A DNA stretch of 5,437 nt, from assembly GCA_025464425.1 (NCBI GenBank), contig JAODGV010000079.1, forward strand, positions 1-5,437. Direction: 5' to 3'. A program made the position numbers and the translations under genes. Of this stretch, positions 1-4,733 are shown piece by piece. Below the pieces are notes generated by a model. It was not told the DNA's origin, ran no database searches, and was given only the letters and a program-made list of their open reading frames with translations. This stretch comes from Methanosarcinales archaeon (GTDB taxonomy: Archaea; Halobacteriota; Syntropharchaeia; Alkanophagales; Methanospirareceae). The stretch's first letter is position 1. Every line of letters begins with the position of its first letter.

Positions 1-510
1 CTGGAAGCGAGCGATAGATACCTGAGCTGGCACGAGGCGATGCGAATTGCAGGCTTGAACGATGAAGAAGTCGAAGAAATCAAGAGGATAACGCTGCTCA
101 TTAATGAACTCATCACCAGTGAGGCGAGAAGAATAGGGCTCGTGAATGAAGATGGCAAGGTGGAATTCGGATTTGACGAGCGGAGAAACCTGATGGTGGT
201 GGATGCCGTAGGCACTCTGGACGAGTGCCGTTTTACTTATGAAGGAATGCCTGTGAGCAAAGAGATTGCGAGGATATTTTACCGGAACACATCGTGGTAT
301 GAAGAGGTAGAAGAGGCGAAGAGGGAAGCCAAAGTGGGATGGAAGGAATCAGTGAAGAATAAACCGCCGGCGCTGCCTCATGCTCTTAAAGATTCTATCT
401 CCATGCTTTATAAAGCATGCTGCAACGAAATAACCCGAAGAGTCTGGTTTGAAGAAGTGCCTTCTGTAAGAGAGATATTGAAAGAGCTGAGGGAGGTTCT
501 TCCGTCATGA
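1..510 (+). CDS. purC: SAICAR synthetase (phosphoribosylaminoimidazole-succinocarboxamide synthase), C-terminal part; 5' end outside window
   Basis: PurC joins aspartate to CAIR with ATP to form SAICAR in cytoplasmic purine synthesis. Frame 1 is open from the first base, so the ATG at 40 is almost certainly internal; 169 residues are visible. Landmarks, numbered from the window edge: KVEFGFD at 53-59 corresponds to the family's K-x-EFG-x-D strand. VDAVGTLDECRF at 67-78 occupies the place of the family's D-E-v-l-T-P-D-S-S-R-F/W nucleotide-site loop, but with L and C where P and S are usual. SKEIARIFYR at 86-95 matches the following helix. The tail after it (about 100-169: WYEEVEEAKRE, then a P-rich turn and a helix ending in LPS) is longer than in bacterial PurC and fits the long archaeal form as I remember it. 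The gene overlaps the next one by 4 nt (ATGA), suggesting co-transcription. The family call is fairly sure; the substitutions could reflect the archaeal subgroup and do not show loss of function. Confidence 0.82.
   Translation: MEASDRYLSWHEAMRIAGLNDEEVEEIKRITLLINELITSEARRIGLVNEDGKVEFGFDERRNLMVVDAVGTLDECRFTYEGMPVSKEIARIFYRNTSWYEEVEEAKREAKVGWKESVKNKPPALPHALKDSISMLYKACCNEITRRVWFEEVPSVREILKELREVLPS
491..497 (+). promoter_or_regulatory. Shine-Dalgarno for the nitroreductase gene, inside purC
   Basis: GGGAGGT lies within the last codons of purC, 9 nt before the ATG at 507. It closely matches the anti-Shine-Dalgarno end of 16S rRNA and supports that start together with the ATGA stop/start overlap. 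Translation of the second gene is probably coupled to purC. Confidence 0.7.
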
Positions 511-1202
511 AGCGACTGATCGTGCTTGTAATCAGTATTGCCGTAATAAGTGTGATTGGAGTGATATTACAAAACGATAGAGAAGAACCCGCCACCACTA
601 CAGAACATGATACAGTGAAATTGCCCGAGCCCGAGAAGGAGAGTGCTACATCAATTGAAGAGGCTCTGCTTGGAAGGAGATCCATCAGGGCATATAGGGA
701 CGACCCGCTGACTCTTGCTGAAGTTTCACAGCTACTGTGGGCTGCACAGGGGATTACCGCTCACTGGGGTGGTAGGACAGCGCCATCCGCAGGTGCTACT
801 TACCCGCTCGAAGTCTATCTCGTTGCCGGAAATGTGAATGAGCTGCCCGGGGGGATTTATAAATACAATCCGGTGAAGCACGAACTGGTGAAGCTCGTGG
901 AAGGCGATAAAAGGGCAGAACTATGTGATGCCGCTCTCGGACAGCGCTGTGTCGAAGAAGGTGCCATTGCCATCGTGTTCTCTGCGGTTTACGAACGGAC
1001 AACCGGGCGATATGGGGATAGAGGTGTAAGATACGTGCATATGGAAGTCGGGCATGCAGCTCAGAATGTTTATCTCCAAGCGGTATCCCTGAATTTAGGG
1101 ACAGTGGTTGTGGGCGCCTTTTACGATGACGAGGTAAAGAGGGTTATAAATATGCCCGAAGAGGAACGACCACTATATATAATGCCGGTTGGGCGTGTAT
1201 AG
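507..1202 (+). CDS. SagB-like nitroreductase-family oxidoreductase with N-terminal membrane anchor
   Basis: This is a 231-residue protein of the FMN-dependent nitroreductase fold, closest by motif to the SagB/ThcOx-type dehydrogenases. Residues 4-21 form an uninterrupted hydrophobic helix after K2-R3, followed by a polar linker (about 22-48). No lipobox cysteine follows, so an uncleaved anchor or signal peptide is likely. Domain landmarks: RRSIRAYRDDPLT at 58-70 is the flavin-phosphate binding start of the fold. TAPSAGATYPLEVY at 91-104 is the SagB-type hallmark segment. GHAAQNVYLQA at 182-192 is the helix before the conserved G-x-V strand. YIMPVGRV at 224-231 is the usual C-terminal strand, so the domain is complete. 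The start is supported by the Shine-Dalgarno and by the 4-nt overlap with purC. SagB proteins oxidise azolines in some peptide natural products, but no cyclodehydratase or precursor is visible here, so the substrate is unknown. Family is confident; exact role is not. Confidence 0.82.
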   Translation: MKRLIVLVISIAVISVIGVILQNDREEPATTTEHDTVKLPEPEKESATSIEEALLGRRSIRAYRDDPLTLAEVSQLLWAAQGITAHWGGRTAPSAGATYPLEVYLVAGNVNELPGGIYKYNPVKHELVKLVEGDKRAELCDAALGQRCVEEGAIAIVFSAVYERTTGRYGDRGVRYVHMEVGHAAQNVYLQAVSLNLGTVVVGAFYDDEVKRVINMPEEERPLYIMPVGRV

Positions 1203-1408
1203 ATGTGACAAGTAGTGCAACTCTTGAAAGAGATGGTAATAAATTACCAACACCGCAAGTTCCAGGTAGAACCCCCGGAAGAAAGAGCACAGCCGTCTCT
1301 CTCACGCTCTTATGGTAGTATGTCTTTATATTTGCTTGCCAGTGCTTAGGTGTGTTAAAACAAAGTGGGATTGCGTCTTTTTAGAAGAAGTCTTTTTCTT
1401 TCTCCTCT
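1203..1408. other. Non-coding stretch after the nitroreductase gene
   Basis: No plausible gene is seen on either strand. The stretch holds two adjacent perfect dyads (1221-1249) and a weak GTTC/GAAC inverted repeat (1259-1262 with 1269-1272). There is also a 6-bp inverted repeat AAGAGC/GCTCTT (1283-1288 with 1306-1311, 17-nt loop), a TATA-like TTTATATTT at 1325-1333, and a T-rich tract at its end. The TATA-like box has no gene behind it on the plus strand. No tRNA-like cloverleaf was seen. Confidence 0.5.
1221..1249. repeat. Two back-to-back perfect inverted repeats (possible operator or processing site)
   Basis: CTCTT-GA-AAGAG (1221-1232) is followed one base later by TGGTAAT-AA-ATTACCA (1234-1249). 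Both are perfect dyads with a 2-base centre. Loops of 2 nt disfavour RNA hairpins unless inner pairs open, so DNA-binding protein sites are an alternative reading. They start 19 nt after the nitroreductase stop codon. Confidence 0.45.
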
Positions 1409-1410
1409 TT
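1375..1410 (+). terminator. T-rich tract, possible terminator of the purC-nitroreductase transcript
   Basis: Two copies of GTCTTTTT (1375-1382 and 1390-1397) are followed by a pyrimidine-only stretch up to 1410. Archaeal RNA polymerase often terminates at oligo-T without a hairpin. The tract is about 170 nt after the nitroreductase stop. It also lies at the end of the minus-strand ORF, so it could separate converging transcripts. Evidence is compositional only. Confidence 0.35.
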
Positions 1411-1651
1411 ATCCAGGCTTCATCTCTCCTTGCAATTTCCTTGGACCCTGAAGACTCAAACCAAATCCTACACCGCTGTACCTTTGCCTGAGCTTTAATC
1501 CCCCCGCTTCCTTTTGAACAGGGTGTTCTTCAGGAATGCCAAATAAAATATTCTGCTGACCTCGCTTTAGCTCATTCCTGATGATCATCTCTATACCCTG
1601 CTTCTCTTTTCTTCTCAGGGATCCATCGCTTAACAATAGCCAATACATCAT
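1409..1651 (-). CDS. Small unrecognised ORF (80 aa), possibly frameshifted
   Basis: I do not recognise this product. The ATG at 1651 shares its A with the TGA stop of an upstream 36-codon ORF (TGATG), and GAGGTG (1663-1658 on the minus strand) sits 6 nt before it, an excellent Shine-Dalgarno spacing. A GTG at 1660 in the same frame would lie on that site and is less likely. The protein starts MMYWLLLSDGSLRRKEKQG and is basic, with no membrane helix or known motif. A run of six G (plus-strand C at 1500-1505) lies mid-gene. One extra G would move reading into another frame open to a TAA at 1326-1328, giving 108 residues with a lysine/arginine-rich tail (DEAWIKRRKKK). It may be a real small gene, a broken gene, or chance. 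Confidence 0.3.
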   Translation of the reverse strand: MMYWLLLSDGSLRRKEKQGIEMIIRNELKRGQQNILFGIPEEHPVQKEAGGLKLRQRYSGVGFGLSLQGPRKLQGEMKPG

Positions 1652-1761
1652 CACACCCACCTCTTACTTCTGGTGGATTCGCTGTTAAGCTCCTCATAAT
1701 ACCTCTCAAACAGTTCAGCACCTATCTCATCCTTCAGTACAAAACACTGCATCTTTGACAT
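1651..1761 (-). CDS. Very small unrecognised ORF (36 aa), upstream partner of the 80-aa ORF
   Basis: The ORF runs from an ATG at 1761 (second in-frame ATG at 1752) to a TGA at 1653-1651 that overlaps the next start. The product is MSKMQCFVLKDEIGAELFER followed by an acidic helix-like stretch (YYEELNSE) and a basic end (RSKRWV). It has no recognised domain. It has no Shine-Dalgarno, but a TATA-like AATAAATA (plus 1795-1802) lies at a distance that would give a leader of roughly ten bases. The coupled pair is laid out like many two-gene small-protein modules such as toxin-antitoxin pairs, but nothing in the sequence proves that role. Confidence 0.28.
   Translation of the reverse strand: MSKMQCFVLKDEIGAELFERYYEELNSESTRSKRWV
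1658..1663 (-). promoter_or_regulatory. Shine-Dalgarno before the 80-aa minus-strand ORF
   Basis: GAGGTG read on the minus strand lies 6 nt before the ATG at 1651, inside the end of the 36-aa ORF. It is the strongest single argument that the minus strand here is translated. Confidence 0.4.
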
Positions 1762-1793
1762 CTGCTACAAAAAGCTTTGTAAAGAGAAAGAGC

Positions 1794-1802
1794 TATTTAT
1801 TA
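1794..1802 (-). promoter_or_regulatory. TATA-like box, better placed for the minus-strand ORF pair than for the radical SAM gene
   Basis: Read on the minus strand it is TAATAAATA, centred about 37 nt before the ATG at 1761. An archaeal start site about 25 nt downstream would give a short leader. On the plus strand the same box is only about 5 nt before the radical SAM ATG at 1807, too close to serve it. A plus-strand box for that gene would have to be the weak TTGTAAAG near 1777-1784. Confidence 0.3.
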
Positions 1803-1806
1803 AGTG

Positions 1807-2871
1807 ATGGATACGAAAAGATTGAAGACCGAGTTGCTCTGCCTGGGTGCGAAAGTTTCAGGCATAGACAGGGGCAGACGAGCGGGTGCAGGACCCGCAG
1901 CCGGTGGTATGTTCATATTCGGTGGCACCGTTGCCAATGTACCGACCCAGAGCTGGTTCGTTATTCAGTCGCCTTACAGTGTTGATACCGAGCATGGGCA
2001 TTATGTACTGAAGAAGAACGGAACGCGAATAACCGAAATCAGACTCCCGAGTGCTCGATTCCATAATTTGAAGACGCGGGATGGTATCCCATATTATAAA
2101 ATTGCACTGTTGCATGGTGCGAATTGCCTGGCTACGACCACAATACAGACCTGTGTGTACTGGAACACGCCGGAGCGGTGTAAATTCTGCGCAATTGAGC
2201 TATCACTCCGGAATAAAGCGACCATAGCGAAGAAGACTCCGGAACAGCTCGCTGAGGTCGCGGAAGCGGCTAAGAGGCTGGATAAAGTTACTCACGTGAC
2301 GCTCACCACTGGTACAACCGGCACACCAGATAAGGGCATAAATCACCTCGCAGCGACAGCGAGAGCGATAAAAGAAGCCACTGGCTTGCCGATACACGCG
2401 CAATTCGAACCGCCGGGTGACCTGAGCATGATAGATACGCTTTACGATGCGGTGGATACGGTGGGCATACATGTTGAGTGTTTTGATCGTGCAGTACTGG
2501 AGCGAGTAGCGAAATGCAAGGCGAATATACCTTTCGAACGGTATGTAGCAGCCTGGAAGCGAGCGGTAGAGATTTTTGGCGATACTCAGGTCAGCACATA
2601 CGTTATTGCCGGTCTGGGTGAGGGTGATGAGTCAATAATAGCCGGTAGCAGGTTCGCAGTGGAACTCGGTGTATACCCCTTCATCGTGCCGTTACGCCCT
2701 ATACCCGGCACAATGCTTGAGAAAGATAAGCCACCTGAGCCTGAGCGGATGCACCACATATATGAGCAGGTGGCGGATATACTGCATGAGTGTGGAATGA
2801 GGTGGAGCGAGAACAGAGCGGGCTGTGTGCGATGCCGGGCTTGTTCCGGGCTACCTGATTTTGAGTATTAG
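1807..2871 (+). CDS. Radical SAM protein resembling the MSMEG_0568 family (Nit1C-associated)
   Basis: This 354-residue cytoplasmic enzyme is predicted to cleave S-adenosylmethionine with a [4Fe-4S] cluster. The cluster motif is C116-x8-C125-x2-C128 (CVYWNTPERCKFCAIELSL), not the usual CX3CX2C. Around it are RRAGAGPAAGG (24-34), a GAGPAxGG segment that I associate with the MSMEG_0568 family, and the stretches KIALLHGANCLATT (98-111) and TIAKKTPEQLAEVA (139-152). The barrel continues with THVTLTTGTTGTPDKG (162-177), HAQFEPPG (197-204), and AGLGEGDES then PLRPIPGTMLE (268-276, 296-305), which are biotin-synthase-like. C-terminal cysteines at 329, 340, 343 and 346 could hold a second cluster. Bacterial relatives sit in nitrilase (Nit1C) clusters linked to cyanide assimilation; no nitrilase or other partner is present here. 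I chose the ATG at 1807; a GTG at 1804 adds one residue. Neither has a Shine-Dalgarno. The substrate is unknown. Confidence 0.8.
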   Translation: MDTKRLKTELLCLGAKVSGIDRGRRAGAGPAAGGMFIFGGTVANVPTQSWFVIQSPYSVDTEHGHYVLKKNGTRITEIRLPSARFHNLKTRDGIPYYKIALLHGANCLATTTIQTCVYWNTPERCKFCAIELSLRNKATIAKKTPEQLAEVAEAAKRLDKVTHVTLTTGTTGTPDKGINHLAATARAIKEATGLPIHAQFEPPGDLSMIDTLYDAVDTVGIHVECFDRAVLERVAKCKANIPFERYVAAWKRAVEIFGDTQVSTYVIAGLGEGDESIIAGSRFAVELGVYPFIVPLRPIPGTMLEKDKPPEPERMHHIYEQVADILHECGMRWSENRAGCVRCRACSGLPDFEY

Positions 2872-2884
2872 CTCCCCCTGAAAT

Positions 2885-3865
2885 ATGATAGAGGTAGAGA
2901 ATCTCACGAAGAAGTTTGAAGACCATGTGGCTGTGGATAATATCTCGTTCACCATAGAGCGAGGAGAGATTTTCGGGTTGCTCGGACCCAACGGAGCAGG
3001 TAAGACGACCACCATCTCCATGCTTGCAACTCTATTAAAGCCAACTTCTGGCACTGCACGTATCAATGGATTTGATATAACGACCCATAAGGATGAAGTG
3101 AGGAAATCAATTGGCATTGTATTTCAGGATCCGAGCCTTGACGAAGAACTCACGGCATATGAGAATATGGACTTTCACGGCAGGCTGTATCGTATGCCGG
3201 GGAATGTGCGAGAGCGCATGATTTCAGAGCTCCTGTCGCTCGTTGAGCTGGCGGAGCGTAAAAACAGTCTTGTGAAGACATTTTCAGGTGGTATGAGGCG
3301 ACGGCTGGAGATTGCACGGGCGTTACTCCATGAGCCGGAGGTGTTCTTCCTGGATGAGCCCACGCTTGGTCTGGACCCGCAGACAAGAAACCATATCTGG
3401 GAGTATATCGAGCGATTGAATAAGGAGAAGGAGATTACAATCATCCTCACGACACACTATATGGAGGAAGCAGACCGATTATGTGACCGTGTAGCAATAA
3501 TAGACCGTGGCAGGATTATCGCTCTTGATACGCCTGAGAGGCTGAAGGATGAGATTGGTGGTGATGTTGTCACACTCGAATCGCGTGATATAGAAGGGCT
3601 GTATGCACAACTCAGTAAAACGGCATGGATAGAGCATATAGAGCCGCATGACGGCTTTATTACCCTCACACTCCACAATGCGGAACGGCATATTGCGGAA
3701 ATTGTACGGCTATCGTCAACAAATGGCATTGATATTGATTCGATTTCTATACATAAACCGACACTTGAGGATGTATTCTTACGCCTCACGGGCAGGAGGA
3801 TACGTGAGGAGGAGGCGGACATAAGAGATCGAATGCGAATGATGCATCGGTTACATCGGGGGTAG
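2885..3865 (+). CDS. ABC transporter ATP-binding protein, DrrA/ABC-2 exporter type
   Basis: This is the 326-residue ATPase subunit of an ABC-2 type exporter; it hydrolyses ATP on the inner face of the membrane to drive the permease encoded next. All nucleotide-site motifs are intact: Walker A GPNGAGKT (34-41), Q-loop Q81, signature FSGGMRRR (133-140), Walker B VFFLDEPT with catalytic E158, D-loop LGLD (161-164) and H-loop H191. The C-terminal part (about 225-300) ends in KPTLEDVFLRLTGR (291-304), the typical DrrA-family C-terminal box, followed by a charged tail of about 22 residues. The start MIEVENLTKKF is the standard one for the family, though no Shine-Dalgarno precedes it (the 13-nt gap after the radical SAM stop is C-rich). 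The transported substrate cannot be read from the sequence; DrrA-like pumps carry drugs, lipids or other amphiphiles. Confidence 0.92.
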   Translation: MIEVENLTKKFEDHVAVDNISFTIERGEIFGLLGPNGAGKTTTISMLATLLKPTSGTARINGFDITTHKDEVRKSIGIVFQDPSLDEELTAYENMDFHGRLYRMPGNVRERMISELLSLVELAERKNSLVKTFSGGMRRRLEIARALLHEPEVFFLDEPTLGLDPQTRNHIWEYIERLNKEKEITIILTTHYMEEADRLCDRVAIIDRGRIIALDTPERLKDEIGGDVVTLESRDIEGLYAQLSKTAWIEHIEPHDGFITLTLHNAERHIAEIVRLSSTNGIDIDSISIHKPTLEDVFLRLTGRRIREEEADIRDRMRMMHRLHRG

Positions 3866-4621
3866 ATGATGGATATAGTGTATACTATCTGGCTACGGAA
3901 CATAAAGCGCTATCTCCGCTCGAAGAGTCGTATAGCTGGCAGTCTGGGTATGCCTTTATTCTTCTTGCTGGTGCTTGGCTTTGGACTCAACTCGGTTGTG
4001 CGGATTCCAGGCTCAAAGCAGGACTACATGGGCTTCATCGTGCCCGGTATCATCGCTATGACCGTTATGTTCACATCGGTGTTCTCAGGTATACAGATCA
4101 TATGGGACAAACAATTCGGTTTCTTGAAAGAGACGCTGGTGGCACCTGTATCGCGACTGGAGATAATGCTTGGTCAGACGCTGGGCGGTGCAACCACTGC
4201 GTTTATCCAGGGTTTTATCATCCTTGTGATCTCTTTATTCATCGGTTCTGGTCACCATGCTACCATCTCAGGGTTTCTTATCGCTTCACTGTTCATGGTG
4301 CTCATCGGTCTCTCATTTACCGCATTTGGCATCGCAATCGCCTCTAAGATGGAGGATATGCACGGGTTCCAGCTGATCATGAATTTCGTTATATTCCCGA
4401 TATTCGGGCTCTCTGGCGCTCTGTTCCCGATAGATAGCCTGCCCGGGTGGCTGCAGTCGCTGACGCTCGTAGACCCACTGACTTACGGGGTGGAGGGTAT
4501 AAGATATGGGCTGGCTGGTCTGTCTATGGTTAATCCGTTCATGAGCCTGGTGGTGATGGCGGGCTTTACCTTGGCTACGATTGCTCTCGGAACAGTACTG
4601 TTCAGGAACATAAGCATATGA
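3866..4621 (+). CDS. ABC-2 type transporter permease
   Basis: This 251-residue membrane subunit pairs with the ATPase just upstream; its ATG directly follows the ATPase stop codon. A second ATG at 3869, five bases after GGGGGT, may be the real start. Six hydrophobic segments lie at about 24-44, 56-79, 108-128, 133-158, 168-187 and 225-246, the normal ABC-2 layout with both ends inside. Family signatures are visible: FIVPGIIAMTVMF (57-69), WDKQFGFLKETLVAPVSRLEI (80-100, the coupling helix region), and FPIFGLSGALFPIDSLPGWL then DPLTYGVEGIRYG (177-196, 203-215). Length is normal and the gene is intact. The direct junction implies translation coupled to the ATPase and a fixed partnership in one exporter of unknown substrate. 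Confidence 0.9.
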   Translation: MMDIVYTIWLRNIKRYLRSKSRIAGSLGMPLFFLLVLGFGLNSVVRIPGSKQDYMGFIVPGIIAMTVMFTSVFSGIQIIWDKQFGFLKETLVAPVSRLEIMLGQTLGGATTAFIQGFIILVISLFIGSGHHATISGFLIASLFMVLIGLSFTAFGIAIASKMEDMHGFQLIMNFVIFPIFGLSGALFPIDSLPGWLQSLTLVDPLTYGVEGIRYGLAGLSMVNPFMSLVVMAGFTLATIALGTVLFRNISI

Positions 4622-4625
4622 ACGA

Positions 4626-4650
4626 CCGGGGCAGGAGCACCCCGGATTTT
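4626..4650 (+). terminator. GC-rich hairpin with short T tail after the permease gene
   Basis: CCGGGG (4626-4631) pairs with CCCCGG (4640-4645) across an 8-nt loop, starting 5 nt after the permease stop, and is followed by ATTTT and further T-rich bases. The form is that of an intrinsic terminator. The T tract is short, so it may instead stabilise the mRNA 3' end. Confidence 0.5.
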
Positions 4651-4705
4651 ATCTTATGTGGCTGTGTTTATGTGTCTATAATAAAAGAGCGGCGATTTAC
4701 GCAGA

Positions 4706-4717
4706 TTTATTATTTAT
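4706..4717 (+). promoter_or_regulatory. TATA-like box of hemL
   Basis: TTTATTATTTAT is centred about 23 nt before the ATG at 4734, which puts the expected archaeal start site at or very near the start codon. A second candidate, CTATAATAAAAG at 4677-4688, would give a leader of roughly 25 nt instead. Confidence 0.45.
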
Positions 4718-4733
4718 GCTCACCTGCTAATAG

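Noticed and set aside
40..510. Separate 156-aa gene starting at the ATG at 40
   Set aside because: The frame stays open to the window edge, and the 13 codons before it (ending RYLSWHEA) fit PurC, so this ATG is internal.
1882..1898. Hairpin GCGGGT-GCAGG-ACCCGC
   Set aside because: It lies inside the radical SAM coding sequence at a conserved Gly/Ala/Pro stretch, where GC-rich codons make such a repeat likely by chance.
1755..1985. Plus-strand 76-codon open frame overlapping the radical SAM start
   Set aside because: It overlaps the radical SAM N-terminus in another frame and has no start signals; the conserved GAGPAAGG segment is in the radical SAM frame.
3457..3903. Minus-strand 148-codon open frame opposite the ABC ATPase gene
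   Set aside because: It lies antisense to an intact, motif-complete ATPase, is serine/arginine/isoleucine-rich as expected of a shadow frame, and matches no family.
507..4621. A complete azoline/RiPP biosynthesis cluster (SagB-like enzyme, radical SAM, exporter, short ORF)
   Set aside because: No YcaO cyclodehydratase, leader-binding domain or convincing precursor is visible, the short ORF is on the other strand, and the SagB-like gene is coupled to purC and 600 bp away.
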